A stretch of 64,000 nucleotides of DNA from Vitellaria paradoxa (GCA_019916065.1 CM034238.1:25841246-25905245); one strand, 5' to 3'; shown: positions 25,216 through 34,580, counted from the stretch's first letter. Numbers and translations are program-made. The notes: generated from the letters alone by a model not told the origin.

Positions 25216-28200
25216 GGGGAGAGGGGTGGGCGAGGGGGGATTTAGGGTGGGAACTACAAAGGAGTATGTTTCAAATAAGATGGATGGTTGATATCCTCAA
25301 TGCATTGTAAGTTGGAAAGTTAAAGAGTGTGATCTATAGCAACGTAAGGTGAACATTTGACTAGATGGATTGATATTTGGGAAATAAGTGTCACTTTAGA
25401 CAAAAATTTGAAGGGTTATCATCGTTTTTTCCCCTCTTCTTTGTGTATGTGTGTTTTTTTTTTTTTGGAGGGTGGGGGGGTGCTCATTTAATGCTGTATG
25501 TGAGCTTTCAAAATTTCTAGCGGTGGTTAAGAAAAAGAACACTTCCACATGCACATAACTTTTTAATTAATTTTCTACTTGAACTCAGAGCTAAATAACC
25601 TGGTGTCACTTTATACTCACTACATGAAACTATGTGCAGCTCAGCAAGCTAATCATGGCACTTGAAATTTGGGAAAGAAGGATCTGTTTGATATAATCTT
25701 GATTGGGTTATCATTGTGTGGAAAAAAATTACTTCTAAAGCCAGATGACAATTACCCATCCTATCCTTGCAGCATGGAAATTTATTTTTACATGGGCTTT
25801 CCTTGTAGAGGAGCTGGCTGTTGCCACTACTTTTATTGTAAGCTCACCAATCTACCTCAAAGATAAGTTTGACGTTTAGAACCTGAGTTGATCCGTGTTT
25901 CTCAGACAGAAGTGTGTAATTTGGTTGGGGGGGCAGACCCCAGGCAAATTTTCTACCTTAATTCATCTTATTAAGCGATCATCAATTTCATATTGATCTT
26001 TGAAATCTTGTACTTAATTTTGTAATGTTTCATTTATGTCACTGATTTCTAGTAAAGTGAGTGAAGCTTTGATCTGACGGAACTGATGTATTGCTGGTAT
26101 CTCTTCATTATTTGGCACCATACTACCATGTGAATGTAATATGAGCAGTAGATCTGAAAACTTGTTTTTGCTGCACCTGGAGATGATAGGATTGATATAC
26201 AGAAACCTAATTTCCAATATTTTATCCTATTCATTGCTTTGCATGGTTCCAAGTACTGAGTTTACTATCATATATAGATTACTGCAATCAGTGAGCAATT
26301 TTTCTGATGGACGGACACTTCAAAATCAGTGCCGTTTCCCCTATATATCAGACGTACTTTCGGCCACTCTAAGATAGGTGTCAGACACGCCACATGGTGT
26401 ATCCTATACGCCTATTACTTTATGATTTTTATTTTATATAACTAAGCCAAAAGTCCAAGATTATAAAACCTTGTATCTTATATTTTGTTATATTTTGTAT
26501 ATCGAATTATGTATTGAATTAGTTTTGTTATGGATATTATACGCATATATAAGCAATATAAGTATACAAAATTTCTATTTTTTAGCTGTATCCAGTCTGT
26601 GTCCATATCATAATTTTTTTAAAAACGCTATCTATGTCTATTGATGTAGGACAATAGAGAATAAAGCCAAGAAAGAGAAATAGAGAGAGAGAGAAGAAGT
26701 TTAGGAGAGAGGGAAGAAAGAAGAAGAGGGGAGGGAAAATAAGCCGCGAGACTTCAACAACTCAAATTTTCATATTCATCAATGTATCAAACCCTAATCA
26801 TCATGAGTCTTTAAATAGGCTAATACATTCTCAAGATTACTAAAAATAAAACCAAATCAAATATTCTAATAAATCTTTCTTAAAATAAATCTAAATAAAA
26901 TCTTTAATAAATAAAATAAATATTTAATAAACTAAAGTAAATTCATAATATAAAATCTAATTTTAATAAAATAAAATTCTAATAATAATTATTTTATATT
27001 GTTTTTGGCTTCTGCATCATTCTCCACCCTTTAGAAAAACTCGACTCCGTCGAGTTAAAAATTTACATACTCCTTCAATTGCCAGGTCACGAACAAAGCG
27101 GATGTTCAAGTTGCTCCCAAAGTTTATGAACACGCATCAGGAATGGTAGAAATCTAGTGTATCCACCAAGTCTTCCGAAATAGAAGTCCTGCGATTCAAA
27201 AAATAGAACTTGTAGATGTTGGAAGAAGACAAAAAATAGACCAACTTGTGGGAGAAGTTTAGGTGAAGAAAAAACAAAATCCACAGAAGCACCATAAATT
27301 TTAGGCATATTCTTCAACTCGATAGTACCTACAGAGACATCAGTAACGTTGCTGGAAATCTGTGCCCCATCCAAAGAAATGACTTCATTAGTAGCAATAA
27401 TTTCGGTAGTCGCAACAATTTTATCAAGTGGCTTGCCTACGATTTGGTCATCATCTTCATCATCTGAAAAATAAAAGTCGTCAGGATCAGGCTTATAAAT
27501 CAACTCTTCAATTTGATTATCATTAGGCTCTCTCTTCACTTCAAAATGATCGTCATCAGATTTTCTGTTTGGTTCATCAATTACTTTTGGAATTTCGGTA
27601 AGGGCACCAAATAGAGGAGTTGAAACTGTGTTCGACTTTGAATTCGATATTTGGTTAGAACAGAGGTGAATAGGGTTGCTCGGCCAATAGTGTCTAACCT
27701 TGCGTTCAGTCTTTGAATGGCTTCAGTGAGGGCTGCTATTTGGGTTTGCATTTGGTTATTGTTTGACTATACCTGATAGTGTACTGACAATTTCGAATCT
27801 GTAAAAATGAACTGTGAGGTGTTCCGAAACCTTCTAGAAGTCATTGGAGCTTCGTCGGAAGTTGTCGAAGGTCGTCGGAGCTTCGCGCGGAGCACAGGTC
27901 AAATCGCTGGAGTGTAGTGGTTATTTTGGACTTCGTCGGAGGTGCTGGCCGATCTCCAGAAAAATCACCGGAGGTTGCTGGAGTCATTGACGAGTTCGCC
28001 GGAGGTTGGTGGTGCCAATGGTGGGGTTCGCCGGAGTTAGGTACCTCTGGGAATGTACGAAAGTGTATTGGAAGGGTTTGAGAGTGTGTAGGGCGTGTGC
28101 GGCAGCTATGCTTGCAGTTGCGGCTAAGGTTTGAGATGAACAGTGAGTTTTCGTTGATTATAGATTGATTTGTTTTGATACCAAAAGTTGATGTAGGACG

Positions 28201-29349
28201 ATAGAGAATAAAGCCAAGAAAGAGAAATAGAGAGAGAGAATAAGTTTAGGAGAGAGGGAAGAAAGAAGAAGAGGGGAGGGAAAACATGTCACGGGGCTTC
28301 AACAACTCAAATTTTCATATTCATCAATGTATCAAATCCTAATCATCATAAGCTTTTAAATAGGCTAATACATTATCAAGATTACTAAAAATAAAGCAAA
28401 ATCAAATATTCTAATAAATCATTCTTAAAATAAATCTAAATAAAATCTTGCCCAAAATAAAATAAATCTTTAATAAACTAAAGTAAATTCCTAATATAAA
28501 ATATAATCTTAATAAAATAAAATTCTAATAATAATTATTTCATATTTTTTTTTGGCTTCTGCATCATCCATGCTTGTGTCATTTCAGTATTTTGCATCCC
28601 TATTCATGCTTAGATTTTACCAAATGTGTATGACCTTAACTTCATCTATTTTATGACAGGTTGATGTGGGCAAGAGGCCTGTAACTGGCCTCCGGCTATA
28701 TCTAGAAGGCAAAAGAAGCAATCGCTTAGCTATTCACATGCAGCACCTCTCCTCCCTACCAAAAATATTCAGACTAGAAGATGATCCGAACGGCAACTTC
28801 CGCCAGGAGTCCTACGACCGTAGGTACTACGAGAAAGTTCAATGGAAGAACTTTTCCCACGTATGCACTGCTCCTGTCGAGTCCGATGAGGATCTTTCCA
28901 TAGTAACTGGAGCTCAATTACAGGTTGGCGATCACGGCTTCAAGAAAGTCCTTTTTCTGCGACTTCGCTTCTCTACTGTTTTCGGGGCCACAGTGGTAAA
29001 GCATCCAGAGTGGGACGGCTCACCGGGCTTGGCTCGTAAGTCTGGACTTATATCGACCCTAATCAGTCATCATTTCACCGCTACATTTACAAAGCCACCT
29101 CCACAGCCTGCCGACGTGAATATAAACTCTGCTGTTTACCCCGGGGGCCCTCCAGTTCCGGTTCAAGCGCCGAAACTCCTGAAGTTTGTCGACACAACAG
29201 AAATGACAAGAGGCCCACAAGAAACTCCTGGGTATTGGGTCGTTTCTGGGGCGAGACTGATGGTAGAGAAGGGAAGGATCTCACTCCGGGTTAAGTATTC
29301 TTTGTTGACTGTAGTGCTACCTGATGAGGAAGTGACAGAGGAGCACTAA
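11159..29349 (+). CDS. MACPF domain-containing protein (At4g24290-like; CAD1/NSL1 family), 7 coding exons, 607 aa
   Basis: Exons are 11159-11428, 12519-12757, 13582-13783, 16428-16496, 16623-16809, 17144-17310 and 28660-29349. They join in frame to 607 codons plus TAA, which fits the family length of about 600. The N-terminus carries SIGCGYDISLDLRLKY and PNVSKSIKCDKGERTRF. The MACPF signature is FGTHIIVGVKMGG at residues 175-187. SFIPITSLLNGV follows, and the C-terminal half ends with SGARLMVEKGRISLRVKYS. The family contains the perforin fold. Arabidopsis CAD1 and NSL1 restrain salicylate-dependent defence and cell death, and a similar role here is inferred from homology only. No signal peptide is apparent, as is usual for plant MACPF proteins. 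All junctions have GT-AG borders except intron 3, which seems to use a GC donor at 13784. Intron 6 carries two LTR retrotransposons, yet the coding sequence is undamaged. Confidence 0.93.
11920..12051 (-). mobile_element. tRNA-derived SINE in MACPF intron 1
   Basis: On the - strand the body contains an A box TAGCTCAGTGGTTAAGAG and a B box GAGTTCGAGTC. It ends in two long A tracts, seen as T runs on the + strand at about 11920-11971. A 13-bp target duplication 'cagactggacttt' flanks it (11908-11920 and 12052-12064). RNA polymerase III promoter boxes, a poly-A tail and a target duplication together define a SINE. The near-exact duplication suggests a fairly recent insertion. Confidence 0.85.
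13245..13372 (+). repeat. Short direct repeat in MACPF intron 2
   Basis: The ~50-bp segment 'tttgtattcttctagaatca' plus 'tgtccaatg..acacttttat' occurs twice, about 69 bp apart (13249 and 13318), with a few mismatches. It looks like a local tandem duplication with no known role. Confidence 0.6.
13784..13785 (+). other. Putative GC splice donor of MACPF intron 3
   Basis: The exon ends AAG and is followed by 'gcttgt'. Using this GC donor gives VYQNGK joined to YEIREHGLRF, a stretch that has the same length as the family protein as I recall it. A GT donor lies 18 bases upstream (CAG|gtttat, 13766) and would remove exactly six codons in frame. Confidence 0.65.
13913..14302. mobile_element. Hairpin-rich MITE in MACPF intron 3, 390 bp
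   Basis: The ends GCAGTGTTTGATT and, inverted, GCTATGTTTGATT match at 11 of 13 positions. They are flanked by TGCAA (13908-13912 and 14303-14307). The inside holds a 19-bp hairpin arm pair with one mismatch (14039-14057 and 14065-14083) and an overlapping perfect 10-bp palindrome 'tatatccccc..gggggatata' (14024-14047). There is no coding capacity. The superfamily is not clear from the ends. Confidence 0.6.
14771..14932 (+). mobile_element. Au-like SINE in MACPF intron 3
   Basis: The element begins near 'gagggtaagccttggcgtaa' and contains 'ggaggtcatgggttta' as a weakened B box. It ends with 'gcctcatgcactgggtggcc' followed by T residues. This head and tail are those of the Au SINE family widespread in angiosperms, as I recall it. 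A diverged target duplication 'agtttatac.ca.ttt' flanks it (14755-14770 and 14933-14948). Confidence 0.75.
19380..19593 (+). repeat. 5' LTR of the Copia element
   Basis: The LTR starts TGTGGGAAAATATGG and ends CTTTGATA, so its termini are TG..TA and not the usual TG..CA. It holds a TATA box (TATAAATA at 19527-19534) and an internal tandem duplication of about 27 bp ('atgtgcatgtacttagtgta' twice, near 19403 and 19431). Confidence 0.94.
19594..19606 (+). other. Primer-binding site of the Copia element
   Basis: TGGTATCAGAGCC is complementary to the 3' end of plant initiator methionine tRNA and lies with no spacer after the 5' LTR. Confidence 0.93.
19772..20449 (+). CDS. Copia gag (N-terminal part of a broken polyprotein)
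   Basis: This frame of 225 codons encodes the Gag capsid-like region, with YRLNGKNYLKWSQLVRTIL near residues 36-54 and the LNPEFDQVRVQILG block near residue 195 that is typical of the retrotrans_gag/UBN2 family. In a working element Gag would assemble virus-like particles in the cytoplasm. The frame stops with TGA at 20447, just where the sequence continues as zinc knuckle in another frame. One missing base at about 20445 would explain it. The start ATG at 19772 is followed by a second ATG, and either could be used. Confidence 0.85.
   Translation: MMSDVSPVTKPATSQQDETTISHGIGDLQNIQAAYRLNGKNYLKWSQLVRTILKGKGKISHLMGTGPKPSDLNFEAWDEEDSMIMAWLWGSMTPEISDTCMFLNTAKDIWDAIQQTYSKAKDAAQVYEVKVKTTAARQGNKTVTEYANQLSALWQELDQYRIIKTKCSDDAAVLKNFIEQDRVYDFLVGLNPEFDQVRVQILGKSEVLCFNEVVAIVRGEESRRS
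20449..22602 (+). pseudogene. Copia pol, protease-integrase part, frameshifted
   Basis: The zinc knuckle CTYCKKLRHTRENC (CX2CX4HX4C, about 20610-20650) is followed by the protease motif MDSGATDHM (about 20921). The GAG-pre-integrase HHCC region comes next (about 21340-21460), then the integrase core with NTPQQNGVAERKNG (about 21787). At least three lesions break this part. There is a frameshift near 21500, a Trp codon turned into TAG at about 21524 within what should read SDVWGP, and a one-base loss near 22068. A further shift lies between about 22540 and 22600. The 22102-22602 frame carries the usual integrase C-terminal region and a duplicated SNHPTSSS motif. Confidence 0.88.
22638..24311 (+). 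CDS. Copia reverse transcriptase and RNase H region, open frame
   Basis: A long uninterrupted frame encodes the RVT_2 reverse transcriptase. It has KARLVAKGYTQ near residues 107-117, FDIKNAFLHGDL with the first catalytic Asp, and YVDDIIVTGS with the paired catalytic Asp residues (codons at 23355-23366). RNase H follows with AYTDADYAGS, SSAEAEFRVMA and LYCDNKSAISIAHNP. It ends LGMENIYSPA and TGA just ahead of the polypurine tract. All catalytic residues of both enzymes that I can check are present. The start is arbitrary, because in an intact element this is the C-terminal part of one polyprotein, and the upstream frame is shifted. Confidence 0.92.
   Translation: MPIALRKGMRECTKRPLYPLAHFLSFKQFSPSHRAFLNNLETIVIPSNLSEALSNEKWKQAMNVEMEALEKNKTWELVELPAGKKPVGCKWVYTVKYRADGSVERYKARLVAKGYTQMYGVDYLETFAPVAKLNTVRVLLSLAANFGWDLQQFDIKNAFLHGDLEEEIYMEIPPGYGKGVTDHTVCRLKKALYGLKQSPRAWFGKFAKVMVMLGYKQSQGDHTLFVKHSSSGGVTVLLVYVDDIIVTGSDDEERHFLSECLAKEFEIKTLGKLKYFFGIEVAHSDKGIFLSQQKYVTDLLKETGKTACKPVSTPIDPNLKLGIAEEDAMVDKGMYQRLVGKLIYLSHTRPDIAYAVNVISQFMHTPKEVHLRAAHRVLQYLKSTPGRGILFRRSGGLMLEAYTDADYAGSLIDRRSTTGYCTFLGGNLVTWRSKKQNVVARSSAEAEFRVMAQGVCELLWLKIILEDMRIKLEGPMRLYCDNKSAISIAHNPVQHDRTKHIEIDRHFIKEKLESGLICTPYVSTNDQLADVLTKWLSGPVFESIVSKLGMENIYSPA
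24309..24318 (+). other. Polypurine tract of the Copia element
   Basis: 'tgagggggag' directly precedes the 3' LTR and primes plus-strand DNA synthesis in LTR elements. Confidence 0.85.
24319..24532 (+). repeat. 3' LTR of the Copia element
   Basis: Identical in length to the 5' LTR (214 bp), with a single difference (C for T in 'cctagtctag'). It ends GATA, directly followed by the GTATT target duplication. Confidence 0.95.
26642..27019 (-). repeat. 3' LTR (element sense) of the reverse non-autonomous element
   Basis: This 378-bp copy includes the purine-rich 'gagagagagaagaagtttag' part and an AT-rich 'aataaaatctaataa' half. It differs from its partner at scattered sites, so the insertion is older than the Copia element next to it. 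Confidence 0.85.
27087..27765 (-). pseudogene. Gypsy-like gag remnant inside the non-autonomous element
   Basis: On the - strand the segment about 27765-27682 encodes QTQIAALTEAIQRLNARLDT, the coiled start typical of many plant Gypsy Gag proteins as I recall them. Further along, a 150-codon frame (27539-27087) begins MKREPNDNQIEELIYKPDPD. It is acidic at first and shows no zinc knuckle, protease or polymerase motif. The two parts are in different frames or separated by stops. It is probably a rump of gag left after an internal deletion, and I do not know whether it is translated. Confidence 0.55.
28189..28566 (-). repeat. 5' LTR (element sense) of the reverse non-autonomous element
   Basis: Same length as its partner (378 bp). 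It ends with TGATG next to the primer-binding site. Confidence 0.85.
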
Positions 29350-29540
29350 AAACAGTAATATTAATTTTTTCATTTTCTGTGAGGGGAAGATTGAAATGGT
29401 TTTGATTAAACCAGAGGAGGAGAGGGAGCTTCGTTAAATCGAAGATGGGCCTATTTTGATTTTTGAAGCTGAAGTGTCTGTCTGTCGTATTAACTATAGT
29501 GGACAGCGGTGGTTTGATAAAAACTGGAATGGTGGTTGTA

Positions 29541-29574
<34 letters not shown>

Positions 29575-30540
29575 TTTGATGTAATTTTTTGGGTCTTTTT
29601 TTTTTTTACATGGTCTGTTCTTTGTATTTCATATTTTGGTATTTCCTGCCAGGGTTGAACCATAAGGAATCATCCTCAAAAAGGTGGTTTCTGGTGGATT
29701 AATTGTAATGTCTACTGTTCAATATTGCTTTATATGAAAGAGAGGTGCGGCGTTGAAATCTCACAATAATGTGTTCCAAAAACACTGTAAATTTGATGTT
29801 CTTCCCTATGGCTTTCTCTTTCATCCGAGCAGCAGGTACTCTGAACTTCTGCAAAATGAATTGTTCTCTTTGTCAGGCCAAAGTTCACGCTGAGTATAGT
29901 AAAATTGTTTTGTACCGTGAGTTAGGTCTGGATTATATGGGGCCCGTTTGAAGTTGTAAAAAATTAGTATAAATTTGTAAAAATTGTAGTCTGCATTCGT
30001 ACACTGAACAGAAAATGGGAATTTTATAGAAATTTATAGAGTTTTATAGAGTTCTAAATCGGGTTTATATGTTGTTAGTTTCCTGAGTGAGTTAAGTTTA
30101 GATTTTGTATTATTAGTTTTTCATCAAGATTTAAAATATCAAAATTATTTTATATTAAATTACATTTTTTTATTTTACTCTATATCTTACTATCCAAATA
30201 TTAGATTAACTTTACATAAAAATCAATTTCATATTATGTATAACCTCATACATTATTTCATAATATTAATTATATTGTTCCAATCGAAATTGAAGGCATC
30301 CTTCAAGGAGTGGGTGCTGTTACCATCACAAGGATTGTTAGAAAAGATGATGAGCTGTAACTATACATCTAGCCTAAAAAGATAATGTAATGTTATACTT
30401 GGAGCATGAATTTGTGAAAAAGAGAAAAAAAATTGAAGGAAAATATTAGGAAAGTAAAATAGATTAAAAGAGTCAAATTTATTTTATTCTTTTGTTGAAA
30501 TAGAAAATGAGAAAATAGTTAATAGATATGTAAAAAATAT
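29350..30540. other. 3' flank of the MACPF gene
   Basis: The presumed 3' UTR follows the stop codon and includes a (TC)14 tract at 29544-29571. A stretch beginning 'ggggcccgtttgaagttg' at 29939 looks like the end of a MITE, but I could not define its other end. No gene was seen. Confidence 0.5.
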
Positions 30541-30811
30541 TTGGGTGGACGTATTTGCACTCTACAAATAGATTCTTACACTTTACTCTATTTTTTTATT
30601 AAATAAAAATACACAATTACGCTCATTTTTGTAGAAGGGTATTTATGACGTTAAAAATTGTACAATATATCTTATTAGCAGAATCCGGATAATTGTGTAA
30701 TTTTATTTAGTGAAAAAGTAAAGTGGAGTATAAGAATTTATTTGTAGAGTGCAAATAGATCCACTCAAAGTAAGAATTTATTTATAGAGTACAAATAGAT
30801 CTATTCAATTT
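30541..30811. mobile_element. Foldback MITE with a partial third arm
   Basis: The left arm 'gtggacgtatttgcactcta' (from 30541) is matched in reverse by a right arm ending near 30767, over about 60 bases with some mismatches. A second, shorter copy of the right arm (30769-30811, 'agaatttatttatagagtac') follows directly. No coding capacity is present. Confidence 0.6.
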
Positions 30812-31101
30812 TTTTTTTTTTTTTTTTTGCTTAGATAAAAATAACAAAATAATATTATACTACTAACTTTGTTTTTTCTTTATTTGTTTTTCCTCTGCAG
30901 ATCTATGTTTCAAACATAGGCTAGGTTGAAGTGTTGCATGTGACAAGAAGTTGTAATATGAAGTTCAGAAAAATAACGAGTCTTGCATAGAAAGTTTGAG
31001 ATACTTTTTTTCCCATCTTTTAAATAGGCAAAGGTACATTTGAAATATGGAGAGAAAAAGAAATTGGAAAGTGATTTGGTGCTTATCACCAATATTATTA
31101 A

Positions 31102-31239
31102 GGGTGTGTTTGGAGTAATAAAAATTGAGATAATTTATAAGTTTATAATTTGTATAGTGAGATAAAAAGTGAATAATTTTTAGATATTTTCGAAGATTTT
31201 CAAAAATTTTCAACGATTTTTAACAAAACAAATGCACCC
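31102..31239. mobile_element. Tourist-like MITE, 138 bp
   Basis: Ends GGGTGTGTTTGGAG and, inverted, GGGTGCATTTGTTT are flanked by TAA on both sides (31099-31101 and 31240-31242). Confidence 0.55.
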
Positions 31240-32244
31240 TAAAACAAACACACACAAAAAGTGGCACTTGGGCGCGTGCATGTGTTCGAATCAAATGGTA
31301 ATTTTGACTTGTTACTTGAAATTGCAAAATAACTACCGTGTTTTTGAAAAACAACTATTGACGTTGGTCCACAGCCTATACGAGAGGGTTACGATTCTGG
31401 TGTTGTGGATTCACAAGACAAGAGTTTCTCAGTTTATGCACTATTAAATTGAGATTTTCTGTATGAAATTTTCAATATTTGTTGACTGGAGATTTGAATT
31501 TTGTTGTATCGTGGAGGTAAATTTGTCATAAACCCAACAACAAATTCTAATAATTGTAGAGGGTAAATCTCATCTCAAAGATACTGATTCTGCACATCTC
31601 AAAGTCGTTTATGATATTTCTAATAACATTGTTTTGCTAACACGATCTATTGGGCTCATGTGAAGGGCTGATGACAGGGGCGGAGTTAGGATTACAAAAT
31701 CTCTTGTACTGTAACTTAAAATTCAATAAATTGAAGACTTTATAGAGGATTGACTGGGGTTGGACTGTTCAAGGGATAGAGTGGGCTATTTAAGAAATGG
31801 GTTGGACTAATTCTTTTTTAGTCTAAAATTTACTTAGTAATTTTTTATTCTTTTTTTTACACTAGATTGGAGCTCACCGCAAACCACAGCGTGACTTCGC
31901 CCCTGGATGTTGAGCCATAGTTATGCAGCAAACCCCAAGGAAGAATACAAACAAAAAGTGTCGCACATGATGGGTATTTAGACTTTCAACAAGGCGTGCA
32001 CATTTTAGGCCCATCTCGTTGGGCTTGTCTTATTTAATGGGTTGGCATCGATAGATTGTGAATTAAACCTAGGCCTGGGTTAATATGCAATAAAATTAGT
32101 CTAAGTCGAACTCGTCCATTGTTACAACCAATTCTTTCCCAACTTACCATCATAATATTTCTAGAAATTCACTAACGTCATGTTTGAATTATGAATTTAT
32201 CGAAAGAAAAGAAGATTTTTTGAACTTAAAATCATTATTATGAT
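31240..32244. other. Intergenic spacer
   Basis: No gene or complete repeat is recognised. Reading frames are short and broken. Confidence 0.4.
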
Positions 32245-32247
32245 TTA

Positions 32248-32404
32248 GGGGGTGTTTGGTTGGTCAAAATTAACCAAAACTCACCAACTTTTATCAACTT
32301 TTTATAAATTCTTTTAATTAAATGTTATCACATATCACTTTTATATCAAATTTTTATATTTTTACTGTACTTTTTAACTAAATTTTTGCCAACCAAACAC
32401 CCCC
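32248..32404. mobile_element. Tourist-like (PIF/Harbinger) MITE, 157 bp
   Basis: Perfect 16-bp terminal inverted repeats GGGGGTGTTTGGTTGG are flanked by TTA (32245-32247 and 32405-32407). The perfect arms suggest recent activity of the family. Confidence 0.8.
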
Positions 32405-32652
32405 TTAATTTTTTTTTTTATATTTTTTAACTTAATAAAATAGAAAAAAGTAATAAAATAGAAAAAAATACTTTTACTATTTTATAATTCGTTCATCTTT
32501 TTTTCCCTCACCTGATTCAAACAAACCCTAGTGCAGGTATTTTTATAAGTGAGGTGCATACCCCAGCGACAATTCATGCTTAGTGTGACTATAAATCATT
32601 CTTCTTAATAATTTATAATGAACTGAATCACTTTTTATCTTAAGTAATTTAA

Positions 32653-32965
32653 GGGGGCGTTTGTTAATGAAATTTTTAGTAAAAAACTATTAATTTTTAA
32701 TTTTTGAGTGTTTGATAAACCATTAACTTTTGTTACTTTTCTGCTCTATTATAGTCACTTCTCGACTCAAAAATTACTAAAAGTTGATAAAAGTTACTAA
32801 AAGTTGCTAAAAGTTGCTAAAATTTACCAAAAATTTTACCCAAAAATCCAAAAATTATTAAAAATTGCTAAAAATTACTACTTGTTTCACCAAACACACT
32901 AAAAAATACAACTAGGAACTTTTGATCAAAAATTACTAAAAATTGTTAAAAATTTTGTCTCCAAA
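32653..32965. repeat. AT-rich palindromic MITE-like sequence
   Basis: It starts 'gggggcgtttgttaatgaaa' and is full of 'aaaattactaaaagttg' repeats. The right end is not clear. Related motifs recur near 39830-40080 and 54080-54170, so a dispersed family is likely. Confidence 0.4.
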
Positions 32966-33101
32966 GGCAAATTAATGGATGCATTGCTTGTTGTTTATTT
33001 TGATTTATTTATAAAGTATTATTATTTCAACTTAAATATATATGATAAGTTTTTCAAGAAGTTATTGTATAAAAAAATAAAATTAGACAATTATATATAA
33101 T

Positions 33102-33103
<2 letters not shown>

Positions 33104-33151
<48 letters not shown>
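33104..33151. repeat. (TA)n microsatellite
   Basis: About 24 uninterrupted TA units lie just left of the tandem duplication boundary. Confidence 0.95.
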
Positions 33152-33158
<7 letters not shown>

Positions 33159-33379
33159 TGAGGTTAATCTACCTCCTTAAAACTTCATTTAAACCTCTCT
33201 ACTCGCTTGCAACCTTTCCTTGCCCTGTGCGCATGTAGAGAGGCAATTTATAACCTACGTTAAAATAATTTTTATTTTTTTAATTATTCTTACAAATTTA
33301 AAATTATATTATCATAATTATTCTTAAAAAATTAATTTTATGATATAAATATTTTTTTTCTCTCGATCAATTACTTTTA

Positions 33380-33644
33380 GGCTTTGTTTGAAAAAAAAAT
33401 TGGCTTTTTTTTTTTAAGCTAGTTACTAAAAAATTAGTTTTTGTTTGTTTGTTTATTTAGTTTTTTTGAGAAAGAAAAAAAAGTTGGTATTTTTTGTAGT
33501 TATTTATTAATTTGACATTTTTACTTTTTATAATTTAAAAAAAAATGTGAAAATGTAAGAGAGGGTAACCTTAGTCATTCAAAAAAAGCCAAAAAACTAA
33601 AATCACTAAGAGCTTGCTTTTAATTTGTGGTGCCAAACATAGCC
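33380..33644. mobile_element. Tourist-like MITE in duplication unit 1, 265 bp
   Basis: Ends GGCTTTGTTTG and, inverted, GGCTATGTTTG are flanked by TTA (33377-33379 and 33645-33647). The same insertion lies in unit 2, so it predates the duplication. Confidence 0.65.
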
Positions 33645-33991
33645 TTAGTAAAGTAACTTTCACCCTCTCAGTCGAGAGAAATCCCGAGCCGGCTCCTGCC
33701 TAACGATTTAACTTTGCTTTTGGCATTACGTCTAAATATATAAAGGAAAATATTTTTTTTTATATAGATATAAAGAAAACATAGTGTAAAATATCTATTT
33801 TTTATATAGACATATATCTATATCTATATTATTACATAAAGAAACATAGTGTAATAGTGAGACTTTAAGTTCATAAAATTTTATTTCAGTAAAATATTTT
33901 TTTCTCTTTTTATAGAACCTCTAAACTCGCTGCAACTTTCTCCGAACTTTAGTAGTGTTGAAAAGTAAATTTTTATAACTCCTATATAATT

Positions 33992-34580
33992 AAGTGTACA
34001 TTAGGAGTGATAAAAAATAAGAAAAAAATAAGATAAAATGTAGTTTTGAGTAAAGAATGACGTTTGGTATTTTCTTCCAAACTGTATTTTTTGGAGATGA
34101 ACAATACCAAAATAGTTAGAAGGGTTTCTCAAATCTGTTCTAACGGATTTGACAAATGCCGCTTAATATTTTACACAGTAGTTCTTCTCTGTCGCTTTCG
34201 CAATAAACTGTTAAAATGGCTTTTCAAATCCATTCTAATGGATTCAAAAAATTTTTTTAGAGATGTATAGCACCAAAAATTATTAGAACGATTTTTCCAA
34301 ATTCATTCTAACGGATTTAAAAAATTTTGTATAAAATAACAACAATGATACTTATTTGAAAACTTTCGACTTAAAGAATATGATTGTTAAAAAAATTTTT
34401 CGCACTCAATTAACCTTCTTATGAAATTTTTTTTTTTAGCAAAATATTAAAATTTTTTAAAATTAGTAAAAGTGAGAAAATGTAAATATATAATAGAAAG
34501 TTTTAGTGATTTATAGAAGTTGTTAGAGATTTATTTTATTTTTTTTTTTTTTGGTTTGTTAGCACTCTAAACAGTGCCTA
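33992..34580. mobile_element. Insertion private to unit 1, MITE-like, ~590 bp
   Basis: Unit 2 lacks this segment. It is flanked by TAA and its ends (GTGTACATTAGGAGTG and, inverted, GGCACTGTTTAGAGTG) are loosely inverted. It holds three near-palindromic modules of the type 'aaatccattctaatggattc' at about 34130, 34226 and 34299. As an insertion absent from the paralogue, it postdates the duplication. Confidence 0.55.

Larger units (their letters stand above)
26642..28566 (-). mobile_element. Non-autonomous LTR retrotransposon, 1.9 kb, reverse orientation
   Basis: Two 378-bp direct repeats (26642-27019 and 28189-28566) start TGATG and end GCATCA, giving TG..CA termini. They are flanked by near-identical 5-bp duplications, TCTAT (26637-26641) and TCCAT (28567-28571). 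On the - strand, TTTGGTATCAAAAC follows the first LTR as a diverged Met-tRNA primer site (about 28172-28187). AAAGGGTGGAGAA precedes the second LTR as polypurine tract (about 27020-27032). The internal part is only 1.17 kb and has no reverse transcriptase, so it must have moved with enzymes supplied in trans. Confidence 0.87.
17311..28659 (+). other. 11.3-kb intron 6 of the MACPF gene, loaded with retroelements
   Basis: The donor 'ccg|gtaaag' and the acceptor 'tatgacag|gtt' bracket 11,349 bases. Besides the two LTR elements described separately, the 17311-19379 part has no recognised gene. It includes a 'cgatatatcggcgagat'-like repeat region near 18280-18410 and an unexplained 95-codon - strand open frame at 18534-18821. 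The 24538-26641 part holds T-rich tracts followed by G-rich stretches near 25190 and 25450, perhaps decayed SINE tails, and no gene. Confidence 0.85.
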
